This document shows positions 1-10,439 of a stretch of 64,000 nt of DNA, piece by piece; positions within the stretch are counted from its first letter, which is position 1, and every line of letters starts with the position of its first letter. The notes beneath the pieces were generated by a model that saw only the letters and a program-made list of their open reading frames with translations, did no database searches and had not been told where the DNA came from. The DNA lies in contig JAHLKC010000071.1 in the NCBI GenBank assembly GCA_025449115.1, forward strand, positions 1-64,000, in the 5' to 3' direction. Origin of the DNA: Chytridium lagenaria. Taxonomy: Eukaryota > Chytridiomycota > Chytridiomycetes > Chytridiales > Chytridiaceae. The translations under genes were made by a program, and so were the position numbers.

Positions 1-600
1 TAAGGTCAAGCGTGGACAACTACTTGGTTTAAAAAAAACAGCTTTGGGGACTTCATCGGTGATGGTTTCACACCTCTATCACGTCTCTAGAGTATTTTAT
101 TGAGTTTTGAAGTCAAATTTTGTGTTTACCAAGCTGGGAATAATAATTGCAAGACGGCACAGAGCGTTAGAAGCTGCCACAGGTACGTGGGAGATTCCAC
201 AAATTAAGAGCTTTCAAATGATATTATACACATATGCCGAACATGTCTGTCCGCATTTGATATTTTTAAATGACAGCTTTTGACACGCATGCCTTAAAGC
301 TACACCAGTCTGTTAAGGCTAAACTCTAATTGCAAGTCAACCGTGGACGAATACTTGGTTTAAAACAAACAGCTTTGGGGAGTTCATCGGTGATGGTTTC
401 ACACCTCCATCACGTCGCTAGAGTGTTTTATTGAGTTTTGAAGTCAAATTTTGTGTTTACCAAGTTGGGAACAACAATTGCAAGACGGCACCGAGAGTTA
501 GAAGCTACCACAGGTACGTGGGAGATTCCACAAATTAAGAGCTTTCAAATTATTAACACACATTATCAAACACGTCCGTCTTGATTTTTTTCATTGATTT
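1..600. repeat. Direct repeat, 331-bp period, two copies
   Basis: A unit at about 4-290 recurs at about 335-620 with an offset of 330-331 bases. Shared landmarks are the CGTGGAC at 11 and 342, the TTCATCGGTGATGGTTTCAC block, and the GGTACGTGGGAGATTCCAC block at 182 and 513. The first roughly 220 bases are the most alike; after that the copies drift apart. The left copy begins at the window edge, so the array may continue outside. No coding potential was seen. Confidence 0.85.
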
Positions 601-786
601 AAAGTCACCGCTTGACTCAGTCTGGGGGCCAGTTACGTGTGTATACAGACTGTACTGTGGTTGACGGTACTGTGGTTGTTGGGCTCCAAACTGTCCGTTT
701 ATAGGCGTACAAATCTACGTTACATATATATGTTAGTGCTATTGTCAAAGCACATTTAAGAGTCTCCTCATATTTGCATTCAGTAT

Positions 787-1262
787 GACCCGGCCGTCAA
801 TTGGTACCAGCTTTTACGAACCGGTTACGTCTGGCCCGCCGTACCCATCCGTATTTTGGTTCCAGTACTTACAGACCCTTTACGGCCGGGTCTGGCTACG
901 GCGGGCCCGCCCGAGACCCTAACCCTGACCTGGCCGTATTATGGTACCGGTTCTTACAGACCGGATACGGACGGCCCGCCCGACCGGCCGTTTTGGTACC
1001 CTTTTACAGACGGATACGGATGGCCCGCCCACCCGGCCGTATTTGGTACCCGTTTTTACAGACCAGATACGGACGGCCCGCCCGACCCGGCCGTATTTTG
1101 GTACCCGTTCTTACAGACCGGATACGGACAGCCCGCCCGACCCGGCCGTTTTGGTACCCGTTCTTACAGACCGGATACGGACGGCCCGCCCGACCCGGCC
1201 GTATTTTGGTACGGTTCTTCCAGACCGTATACGGCCGGGTCCAGTGGACCCGGCCGTGTTGG
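787..1262. repeat. GC-rich minisatellite, 49-55 bp units
   Basis: GGCCG anchors recur at 932, 986, 1035, 1089, 1144 and 1197, giving unit lengths of 54, 49, 54, 55 and 53. Each unit reads roughly GGCCGTATTTTGGTACCCG followed by TTCTTACAGACCGGATACGG and a GCCCGCCC run. More degenerate units lie at 787-931 and 1198-1262. The array is far richer in G+C than its flanks and has almost no stop codons in several frames. It ends about 40 bases before recognisable copia coding sequence. Confidence 0.9.
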
Positions 1263-1298
1263 GTCTCAAACCGTACTTTGGTAACATACGTCAACTGT

Positions 1299-2815
1299 TT
1301 TGACCCCAGTAGCTATCCCTCTCAGCATCAAGGTCGGGAAGGCCACGCAAACGATCACGCTCAAGAACGTAGTCTATGTGCCGGAGCTCACGCGTAATCT
1401 CATCTCCCTGGGTGCAGCAGCGTCGCGTGGCGTTATTTTGGAGTCATCCGCGGTAAGTATAGCCTCAGACACGTCGGATCGAACGACGTGACGGCAGAGT
1501 TCAAGGTTGAGGACAACCTTTTTTATCTGGTGCAGCCAGACACCGCAGCAAACACCACAATGGGTGTGAAAAGCCAGTCGCTGAACAGCGCGCAGATTTG
1601 GGCATCGACAGATGGGTCACATCTCGATGAAGGCGGTGAAGAGGCTTGAAAAATCGGCAACGGGTGTACGCATCACTTTGTATAACGACGACGACGACGT
1701 GCTGTGCAAGGGGTGCATTGAGGGGAAGCTTACGCGCTCCTCTCAGCCGGAGAGAGTTGAGAAGGACTACAAAGTCCTGGAACGGGTTCATGTGGATTTG
1801 GCGGGACCCATCAAAAGGAAGAGCTTGGGAGGGTCACGTTACTTCATGGTGGTTGTGGACGCGTCGACGGTTTACTGCAACACGTACATGCTCAAGGAAA
1901 AAAAGCAAGCGGTTCAGTACATCAAGCATTACAAGAGAGAGGCCGAGGCACTCACAGGTCGACGGATTGACGCGTTGAGATACACGGAAAGGAACCCTGA
2001 GGAGATGGAACGACTACGAGAAAAGCCGCATCTCCTGGAGATTGTTGCAGATAACTGTGGGGAATTTAAGAACAAGCAGCTGGAGGCATGGTGCCTGGAG
2101 GAAAGCATCAAGCTCCCGTTCACCATGCCCTGCACGCCTCAGCAGAACGGTTGCGGAAAGAATGAATCGATCGCTCATTGAGAATGCAATTATGACCCAG
2201 TCACGAAGAAAGTAGTGCGCAGCAAGACTGTTGTGTTAGATGAGTTGAACACTGGAATGTAGGAAGGACACGACGCAGACGTGTCCACCTGGAAGGAACA
2301 CAGGAAGCTGCTGGACAAGGTGGGAAGCGATTCAGGAAGGTGGGGGAGCGATGAAGACTCCAAGGATTCAGAAGATGAGTCATTGAGCTCTGAGGATGAT
2401 GGAAATTACGCATCACAGGTCAGTGAAGACAGCGAAGCGTTGGAAGATGACATTGAGGATGCACAGGAAGAGAACGACGCGTCAGAAGAGTTTGAAGACG
2501 CGCCAACCTCGCCAAGAAGGGCTCCTCAACGCGCTACACGCAGCGTTTCACGTCTCCCGGTACCAGCAACACCACCAGCAGAGGAAGGCACTCGTTGTTA
2601 TTCCCTGAGAGAGAGGAGGCGAGCAAATGCGTTGAAGACAACAAGACTCCATTGGAAGAAGTGGAGGGACTAGCCTATCGAACTGTGGTCGGTTCATTCG
2701 TTTTATATTTTTTGCCAAAGAATGTGAGCCGGTTGTGGTCTGTGCGGAGAGAGTCGGTGATGGCGGAGAGGATGTACTTCTTGATCAACAGTCAAGCTCG
2801 ATTCTGAAATTAGTG
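1299..2815 (+). pseudogene. Ty1/copia retrotransposon fragment (protease end, integrase, broken)
   Basis: Translation shows the end of a copia protease region (LKNVVYVPELTRNLISLG, near 1340-1410). A pre-integrase segment (QMGHISMKAVKRL, CKGCIEGK) and an integrase core follow, with HVDLAGPI, GGSRYFMVVVDA, DNCGEF and TPQQNG. The frame shifts near 1450 and near 1605. The region that should carry the integrase catalytic Glu reads GCGKNES and stops at 2181. A remnant of the YDPVTKKVVRSK motif and an acidic linker (2281-2673) come next, so the integrase C-terminus is deleted. Reverse transcriptase is absent apart from a weak stretch to about 2815. Orientation is plus. The family assignment rests on recognised motifs. 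The element is dead. Confidence 0.88.
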
Positions 2816-2993
2816 ACAGCATGAATTTAATTTTGTGGTGGTCATTCTAATCATTACTAACAAAGGGAGAAAGGACTGGAAAGTGCCCAGTGACTAGACC
2901 TAAAGTGACTAGAGAAAGGGGTCTACGAAAAGGGATGGAATCCCGCTCCAAGGGGTGTGTTAGGCCTCAAAGTGTCTTAGTAAGCTGTTTTAA
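2805..2993 (+). repeat. Dispersed repeat family R2, copy A, left part
   Basis: It resembles 10540-10740: a TTAGTGACAGC block, then TTTAATTT, then an AGTC/AATCCCGCTCC block and a TAAGC(C/T)GTTTTAA end. A copia LTR cluster interrupts this copy at 2994. The same family occurs at 9560-10150 and 10440-11040. What the family is (LTR, non-autonomous element or other) could not be determined. Confidence 0.7.
2989..2993. repeat. Target-site duplication TTTAA (left)
   Basis: TTTAA precedes the outer LTR at 2994 and is repeated exactly at 3993-3997 after it. A 5-bp duplication is the expected footprint of copia integrase. Confidence 0.85.
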
Positions 2994-3992
2994 TGTTGAA
3001 TACTTTTTATTCACAGGGCTAAATTAAAACAAAGTTAAACGCACTTTTGCTTGAGCAACATTCTTGATCTATTTTGTGTTGAATACTTGTTGTTCACGGG
3101 GCTCAATTAAAACAAAGTTAAACGCACTTTTGCTCGAACAACGTTCTTGATTTATTTCGACTCAACACACGAGTCTTTAAATACTCAAACAAAACGAACA
3201 AGTAAAGAGGAAGACAACACAAAGGTAAACCTATCGGAGACGCGTACACTCACGCGTTAAACTCTCCACTACAAAGATAAACAAATCAGAGAGCCTTGAC
3301 GGGAACAAAGGGAATAAAGGCTAGAAGGGAATGTCCAATCACAAACAGGTAGAATTATAATTAAACTGGCATAAAGAAAATAAACCAATCAAGGAAGGTA
3401 AATAAATCAAAGTGGGAAATTCAGAACGAGTCCAGAATGTAAATGAGAAGTCCAGTGGGCGCGTTCGCGCTCAACTCAACGACGCGTAAATTCCAGAGCA
3501 CTCTAGTGTTGCGCCCGACGCTGCGGACTAATGGTGCGAGTGATCCTGACGCGTCCTCGTGAGTCAAGTGAGCGAAACCCAACATTTTGACTCAACACAC
3601 AAGTCTTATATACTGGAACTAAATAAATAAGCAAGCAATGAGAAATCAACACAAAGGTAGACCTATCAGAGATGCGTGTACTCACGCATTTGTTCTCCAA
3701 GACAAAGTAAGCAAATCAGAAAGCCTTAACAAGAACAGAGGCAATAAAGGCTAGAAGGAATGTTAAATTACAAGCAGGTAGAGTAATTATTAAAATGGTA
3801 TAAAGAGAATTGACGGACCAATCAAGGAAAGTAAATCAAAGTGGTCAAATAAGTCCAGAAAGCAAATTAGATTTGCGCTCACTTTAATGACGCGTAAATT
3901 TCGGAGCACTCCATTGTTGCGCCTGATGCCGCAAACTAATGGTGCAAGTGATCCTTACGCGTCCTTGTGAGTCAAGTGAGCGGAACCCACCA
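2994..3992 (-). mobile_element. Outer solo LTR (copia-type) interrupted by a second LTR
   Basis: The outer LTR is split into 2994-3076 and 3590-3992, about 486 bp when combined. It begins TGTTGAATAC on the plus strand and ends ACCCACCA. It is flanked by TTTAA duplications. Orientation is taken from the related LTR at 8596-9089, which is preceded on the minus strand by a polypurine tract and RNase H sequence. No internal element sequence remains, so it is a solo LTR. Confidence 0.85.
3077..3584 (-). mobile_element. Inner solo LTR nested in the outer LTR
   Basis: This is a complete 508-bp LTR starting TGTTGAATACTTG and ending AACCCAACA on the plus strand, giving TG...CA termini. Perfect TTTTG duplications flank it at 3072-3076 and 3585-3589. 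It is closely similar to the LTR at 8596-9089 and sits inside an older LTR of the same family. Confidence 0.9.
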
Positions 3993-3997
3993 TTTAA

Positions 3998-4250
3998 CAT
4001 CTTCTAATGTGATTTCATCTACCTGGGTCCTGCTCATGCTGCTCTCCCACTTGCAGGCAACAACAAGCCTTCTTAGACTAATGTCTAGGTTCAAGGTATA
4101 GTCTCCCTCGGTGGCGCGCGTACCTGACCGCCCACTGGTAAAACTCATAACAACAATATTGAATTGTGAAATCTCTGGGCACGCTTCTTGGACTCTAAGT
4201 CTATAGGAGGAGATCATACGATGGCATTATATGTCTAATAAAGATTAGCA
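3998..4250 (+). repeat. Dispersed repeat family R2, copy A, right part
   Basis: The sequence continues copy A after the LTR insertion. TTCTAATGTGAT, CCTGCTCATGC and the CCTTCTTAGACT...AGGT.TAGTCTCCC blocks match 10748-10955. Similarity fades past about 4200. Confidence 0.7.
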
Positions 4251-6379
4251 GTAACAAGTCTACTTATTAAAGAGCCATTACTCTCAATGTTAGTTTTAAT
4301 GTGTGAGGATGAAGTGGCTCTTCTGGGGTTTTTCTAAGTGTTTCCAACAATGCTGATCAATAAAGATACTAGGGTGACAAAGCTCTAAGCTATGTCTAAA
4401 TACCATTCTGGTGTCAATCTACAAGACTCTTCCAACAGCTCTTTTATATAACCCATTACCTAAGCAAACCAGCAGTCAAGTCATATTTCCACGCGCTCCC
4501 AGGTGGTGGAACAAACAGGACAGGATATGATGACTTTTGTGGGAACAACATTTCTTTCAGTTAATAATTAACTTCGCTGCTGCAAAATAAGTAAGTCAAG
4601 AAACGAGAAAGATGTAAACAATAAACACACAAACCCCTATATACATAGGTACTTCTGCTTGTTCCTAACGCGTCTATATAACTTTAACAAATACGCATTC
4701 ATAACGTCAGTTGTAATCTGACAACAAAGAGTTATCATATAAGAGAACACACATTCTTGGATATTTAAGCGACGCCAATATTCAAATGCGTAAAGGCGTG
4801 GACTGCCATCACTTTACTTAAGTAATGTGAACTCAGTGAGATGCACTAAAAAAATGTGAAATCTCGTACTACACACATAACTGAAGCCAACATCGCAGAT
4901 AGCCAAACACGTTGCTGCTGGCTCATACTTCACAATGCGATGGCAGTGTCAAGCAAATGCGGTGGTTCTCTCCACCACATTTTGAATACAGCTGGTAACG
5001 CAATGTGTCACAGAATTTAGAAAAAGATATCACGTGTTGGGAGCAGTGGAGAAGAGTGGTGGAGCAAATGAGGGGTATGTTGTTGACAAGGGGAGAGAAC
5101 AGAGAGAGAGCAAACTATGCGGATGGCATCAAATGAAGAAGAAAATTGTCATGGATGTTAAATTAACGTCCAAAGTTATGGTTCAATGTAGTGATTGCAA
5201 AGAGATAGGTGGGCAGGCAAAGCTGCTGAGGACAATGGGGGAGTTGTTGATACTGGCACGGACACGGCACCACCAGCGCTTAGCAGTCTGGGTGCGATAA
5301 ATGGAGATAGTGATGAGTGAAAAAGGGTGGTGAGAGTTTTGGATAAATATATATGATATAGGAGAGAAATGGGAGATATCATTCAAATTATGAAGGTGAT
5401 AAAGCAAGGAAGCCTTAAGGAATTGATTGTGATGTTGAAGAGTAAGGTTGGTAAAAAGATTGAGGGTGTCAGCGATGGTGTTGCAGGGTACAGAAATTAG
5501 GGAGCGGAGGAAGGAGCTTCAAAATGGTGGAGGGAGTGAGCCCAGTGGAGATAGTGAGAGGTCAAAGCATCATGTCCTTATTATATTTCCTTGTTCCCAT
5601 TGCATTCTTTTCCCTCTTGAGGTTTCCCATAGTTTTTCCTCATAGATACAAGAGAGGTCTTTATAGAACAAAGTGCTGTTGCTGTGGAATGCCAACTATG
5701 ATTTGCTACAATGTTGGTAGAGATGCCTGTTGTCATTATTTGATTCCCCTTTATGTATTATTTTGTTATTTGTAAATAGTGGAATAGATTTAGGTACATC
5801 TTCTGAGACCCTGAATTCCGCCCATTGCAAGTTCAAACCAGCACCTGGTGGGCTGTGCTATCATCTTTCATCATCTCTTTAACATAGTGTTATGTAGCTG
5901 TATTTGCGGGTGCTCGGGCAAGTGTGCAACCTGATGAAACTACATCTAGCCAAGATGAACTTTTAACAGGGCTTCATCCATGGATATATGCCTCTCTGGA
6001 TTGATTCCTCAAGGGTTGAGGTAGTATAAGAACCTCTGTGTTGTCTTTGTATTATGATGTGCCAGATACATGTACAGGAGTGGGAATTTGGCATAAATAG
6101 AGCCGTAGCTGGACAAGTTAGATACATAACATGTTAAACAGCTTACAACAGTTGTTATGAGGCTTTGTGATGATAACAGCTGCTTTGCCACTGTGGTGGA
6201 GCTGTGCCGACTATGCCTGTTTCTAACATAGAACTCAAAGCTTTTGCAATGTAATAAAAGCACTCTACAATATTTAAGTACGCAAGATCTCTTGCTGATG
6301 CTTACAAAAACTTCACTAGTCCTATTAAATGCCAAGAGACTGCTGGAGGGTCTACTCTGTAGGTCTACAGGGTTCAGGC
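4251..6379. other. AT-rich stretch without recognised gene
   Basis: Both strands were read and only short open frames without family resemblance were found. Composition and position inside the repeat island suggest decayed mobile-element sequence, but no motif proves it. Confidence 0.5.
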
Positions 6380-6890
6380 ACATAATGGCAATCTCTCTAG
6401 CCTATCAACAGCTTATCCTACCTTCTGCTTCAAAATCGTTGATTTTGTTCCAGGTGCTGCCCATGCTCTCTTCTCAGTGTACAATCTCACGTCAGATGCC
6501 TATGACGTTTGGCTTGACCACTCCACAATGATGTGTTATTTGGCACTCTGGACCCTACCTTTCAACCCTCTATCACTCTCACTGCTTCAAACAAAATGGT
6601 CCGTTCTGTACAACTTTACCAAAACCATTAAGTGCCTGTCTCTTCACTAGCGTTTCCGATCTTACAGACAAGTAGATCTGGAATGTTCTTTACCCTACCT
6701 CCAAGGTGGTCAAAGGAATGGTTTGAGGGTCATCTTCCTAAGGATCACTACTGCAAATGGTGTATAGAGGGTAAGATGGTGCTGGCCTTGTACCACAGCA
6801 GTGACAATGCATACAAGGTCCAACCTGGTGTAGGCACCTTTTTGTTGACATTGTCAGTGTTCCTAAAACAACATTAATCTCTTGGGGGTC
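6380..6890 (+). pseudogene. Highly decayed copia-like fragment
   Basis: In scattered frames there is a segment like a copia pre-integrase zinc region (HYCKWCIEGKM, near 6747-6778). Upstream of it are fragments such as PGAAHALFSVYNL and VWLDHST. Stops and frame changes are frequent. A G-rich tract (TTGGGGGTC) lies just before the LTR start at 6893. The call rests mainly on the C-x2-C-x3-GK pattern, so it is tentative. Confidence 0.45.
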
Positions 6891-6892
6891 AA

Positions 6893-7276
6893 TGTTGGGT
6901 TTTCATCTTTTTATTTTGTTTTACTCACCTATTCTCTTAAATTTGTCTAGGTCCCATCCCCCTTTTGCCCCTGCATTTATTTTTGATCCTGTGATTTCTG
7001 AGTTTATACTATATTTCTTTGCTTTGCTCCTCATAGCCTAAGCTTATTTATTGTTTCAGTTCATACAATGATGGAGGAACCGGTCATAGGACCCGCTGGC
7101 TAAGAGCACCACCCTCTTAACCTACCTGTATTGTTTTTAAAGCTATAGTATAAGTTGTTTTCATCAGTAATAGTTAGTAGTCACCTCTGGAGAGACTCCG
7201 TCACTAGGTCTCATTTATTATATTTGCTAATTTAGTTAAATACGTTAATTACAATTGAGCTCTGATAACCCTTACA
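6893..7276 (+). mobile_element. Probable 5' LTR of a plus-strand copia element
   Basis: The 384-bp segment starts TGTTGGGTTTTC and ends CCCTTACA. It is followed after two bases by TGGTAGCAC (7279-7287), which resembles a primer-binding site complementary to the 3' end of initiator tRNA-Met. Gag-like coding sequence begins about 70 bases further on. No second copy of the full LTR is present in the window, so the right boundary is inferred from the binding site. Confidence 0.6.
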
Positions 7277-7278
7277 AG

Positions 7279-7290
7279 TGGTAGCACTTG
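7279..7290 (+). promoter_or_regulatory. Probable tRNA primer-binding site
   Basis: TGGTAGCAC lies two bases after the inferred LTR end. Yeast Ty1 uses TGGTAGCGC, complementary to initiator tRNA-Met, so one position differs. The placement between LTR and gag fits. Confidence 0.5.
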
Positions 7291-7356
7291 TGTTGGGTTT
7301 CATCTTTCTAGTTTGTTTTACTTACAGCATTCTTTATATCACTAAGTGAAAGAAAA

Positions 7357-8595
7357 TGACGACAAACCTGTGATGTTTGATGGGACACAGTTCCACATCT
7401 GGAAGTACCGCATGATCGGGTAATTGAAAGGCAAAGGCGTTTGGAAGATTGTCGAGACGCGCTGGACGCCTTATGCTGTCATTGACACGCCTACAAACGC
7501 CGAGAAGAAAACTACGTTAGAAGAGGAAGACCAGACATTAAAGCAAAAGCAAGAATTGAATCAAGAGTTCACGATATATCATCCTACCATTGATACAGGA
7601 TGAGTCTACGGCAAAGGCGGCTTGGGATAAGATCATTGAGACCTATGAGAGCAAGGCTCAGACAAACAGAAACGCAATCAGATGCAAACTCACGAACTTG
7701 AAGATGATTTGAAGACTTACATCGCGGAAGTCTCGTCAACTATCCAACCAACTGAAGGCTGGGGGGAGGACATGGCAACCCCGCAAAACATCTTCATCCT
7801 GTTGGACAACTCTCCCAGAAGCATACGACATCATTGTTAATCTCCTTGAGAAAGACCCTAAAGCAGAGACGGACTATGCTTATGTGATTGGAAAACTGTT
7901 AGATCACGAAACGAAAATTTAAGAGAGGAAAAAGGAGAATGAAGACAACGAAGATGCCCAGGCTCATTCTGCCGGGCGCTACAACAACCACCAACAAAGA
8001 CAACGCGGTGGTGAAGACCGAGAGTGTTATAATTGTGACAAGAGAGGACATCTGCCAAGAGACTGCTGAGGTGCTAGAAGAACAACAACAACGACAACAG
8101 AAATGAGAGGTAAGACAAACCTCAAGCTCAACCAGCAGCTGCAGGAAGAGGCCAATTCCGTGGTTGAGGAGGACGCGGAAGAGGTGGTCAAGGCCAAGGT
8201 GGTTGGAACCAAAAACCTAACGCAAATGTAGCATATCAGAACAACAACAATCAAAACAACGGAAGAAATCCAGTAGTCTTCGTTGCAGCAGGGCCAACCG
8301 TTAACTTGAGTGGAGTGGCGCGTTGCAGGCGAGAGACACTAAATAGATGTTAGATTCAGGAGCTACTCACCACATGACCTTTCAACGCATTATCCTGACC
8401 AACTATCGCTCCATCTAGTGCAACATCAGCACTGCGGATAGCCAGAGTGAGCTCGAATTGAGCGGAGTGGGAGACTGTGAAGTGAAGATTACAAACGGTG
8501 AAAGAACGGGAACGTTAGTGTTAAAAAACGTTCTCTACGTGTCTAACATTGGACGGAAGTTGATCTCGCTTGGGATGACAAGGAAGAAAGATCTT
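7357..8595 (+). pseudogene. Copia gag and protease remnant
   Basis: After an ATG at 7357 the broken frames read a gag-like start (VMFDGTQFHIWKYRMIG). A zinc knuckle CYNCDKRGHLPRDC (CX2CX4HX4C, near 8029-8070) follows. Next comes a protease with the active-site motif MLDSGATHHMTF near 8347 and LVLKNVLYVS..GRKLISLG near 8517-8575. Several in-frame stops and shifts make it inactive. It is cut off abruptly at 8595, where an oppositely oriented LTR begins. Confidence 0.88.
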
Positions 8596-9089
8596 TGTTG
8601 AATACTTGTTGTTCACAGGGCTCAATTAAAACAAAGTTAACGCACTTTTGCTCGAACAACGTTCTTAATTTATTTCGACTCAACACAGGAGTCTTTAAAT
8701 ACTCAGACAAAATGAACAAGTAAAGAGGAAAGACAACACAAAGGTAAACCTATCGGAGACGCGAACGCTCACGCGTTTAACTCTCCACTACAAAGGTAAA
8801 CAAATCGGAGAGCCTTGACGGGAACACAGGGAATAAAGGCTAGAAGGGAATGTCCAGTCAAAAACAGGTAGAGTTATGATTAAACTGGCATAAAGAAAAT
8901 AAACCAATCAAGGAAGGTAAATCAAAGTGGGAAAATCAAATGAGTCCAGAATGTAAATAAGAAGTCCAGTCGGCGCGTTCGCGCTCAACTCTAACAACGC
9001 GTATATTTTAGTGTTGCGCCCGACGCCGCGGACTAATAGTGCTAGTGATCCTCACGCGTCCTTGTGAGTCAAGTGAGCAAAACCCAACA
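8596..9089 (-). mobile_element. 3' LTR of a minus-strand copia element
   Basis: The 494-bp sequence matches the LTR at 3077-3584. On the minus strand it begins TGTTGGGTTTTGCTC at 9089, directly after the polypurine tract AAAAGGGGGAGA, and ends AAGTATTCAACA at 8596. The order RNase H, polypurine tract, LTR fixes the orientation. No target duplication can be paired because the other end of the element is missing. Confidence 0.88.
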
Positions 9090-9102
9090 TTCTCCCCCTT
9101 TT
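9090..9102 (-). promoter_or_regulatory. Polypurine tract
   Basis: On the minus strand AAAAGGGGGAGA sits directly before the TGTTGGG LTR start. This is the expected plus-strand primer position of an LTR retrotransposon. Confidence 0.75.
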
Positions 9103-9544
9103 GTGAACTTTACTCACGACTACTCTGGCTCCCCATCTCTGAAGCATCATCATCAACGACTACCATCCCCACGAGTTCACGACACCTCTCCAGGTCTCTA
9201 CGCGTCAGCCCCTCTGTGAGCATGTCTGTAGGCTGTTCCTTGGTTCCAATGTGCTCCACCTGAAGCAAACGCTTGGCAACGCAATCTCTAACCGCGTGGA
9301 ATCAAAGATCCATGTGTCGCGTCCTCGAGCTGATGATGGGGTTCTTTGCAATGGCCTCTGCCGTTGTGTTATCACACCAGAGTGTTGGTGGATCGTCAAA
9401 GGAGTATCCTATCTCCTCCAGAAGCTGCTTCAACCAGATGAGCTCCGACAATGCCTCACTCAACGCGACGTGTGAAGTTCTCTCTATCGCCCCCTCTGCT
9501 AAGCCCCGGCATACAGAGGTAGAGAACCACATAATAGGTGACAA
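9090..9544 (-). pseudogene. Copia RNase H fragment
   Basis: The minus strand encodes HVALSEALSELIWLKQLLEE, PPTLWCDNTTAEAIAKNP and SSRTRHMDL, the conserved end of copia RNase H. A shifted tail resembles the copia C-terminus (MLTEGLTRRDLERCRELVGM). It runs into the polypurine tract and LTR at 9089. Everything upstream of RNase H is missing, so the element is 5'-truncated. Confidence 0.88.
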
Positions 9545-9558
9545 GACTAGCGTCTAGT

Positions 9559-9622
9559 GTGAAGTTCTCCCTTTTGGCCCTCTACTATTCAAGCCTTGAC
9601 CATAGTAGAGGGAGAGTTCACT
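9559..9622. repeat. Inverted repeat (hairpin)
   Basis: CCCTCTACTAT at 9578-9588 pairs with ATAGTAGAGGG at 9602-9612 across a 13-base loop. Flanking GTGAAGTTCTCC and GGAGAGTTCAC extend the symmetry imperfectly. Confidence 0.7.
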
Positions 9623-10150
9623 GTGCCGTGCCGCCATCCGCCTTATACGTGCTATAGGTTGGAATCGCGGCCACAGCTCCTCTTTTGCTGAGGCAAGGAT
9701 TTGTTGCGCTGTACAGCCTTGCTGTTCTCGCTAGGTTTTATCATGGAAGAGGGGGAGAAATAACGAATAATGAAGAAAAGAAAGAACCTAGGCGGGGATC
9801 ACACGTACCTAGGTAGAAGGGGCTACGAGGAGGGAGTCTATCCCGCTCCAAGGAGTATCCTGGGCCTTCACAATCATCTGTAAGCCGTTTTAACTCGTTC
9901 CTACTTCCTCCCTCGTCTGTCCACGGCTCCGCTCCGGTCGCACTCCCCATTGAGGACAAGTAGACAGCCCAAATCATCGTAAAGGAAGTAGTACTTAAGT
10001 GGTTTATCCGAGCAGGTCTTCGCAAGGGGTTGTGCCATGAAGGCGTAATAACTCTGGTTTACCCTTACTTAGACTCAGTTGTCTTGACCTAGCGTTGCGG
10101 CACCCCCCGACGACGTCCGATCCTTGAACGCCCCACAGAATACTCAAACA
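9560..10150 (+). repeat. Dispersed repeat family R2, copy B
   Basis: Blocks shared with copy C include GAGGGAGTC.ATCCCGCTCC, AAGCCGTTTTAAC, and CTTAGACTCA.TTGTCTTG near 10067. The exact ends were not resolved. Confidence 0.65.
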
Positions 10151-10439
10151 CAATATATAATAAAAGGGTAGGAAGAGCACAGCTCAAGGCTGGCCTAGAA
10201 CGAGGTCTTTATGGGTGTCGTAAATCTATTTAAGTTTTGCTCAATCTCTACTTTACAAAATACAATAGTGGGGGGACATATAAACACAAACGCAACTAAA
10301 CACACACAACATAAATAAAAGCCCGTCGTCAATTCCCACACATAATAGGTCTCCACGCGCATAAGGGGCTCACGTAGCCATGCGGAGTAGACAAGAAGGG
10401 GAGAGACGAAGGGCAACGGGACGTAAGACAACCAACAAA

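Noticed and set aside
918..927. CCCTAACCCT, telomere-like hexamers
   Set aside because: Fewer than two units inside a minisatellite; no telomere or interstitial array can be claimed.
801..1397. Long overlapping reading frames across the minisatellite on both strands
   Set aside because: They arise because the repeat unit lacks stop codons. No protein family resemblance, and they overlap each other in several frames.
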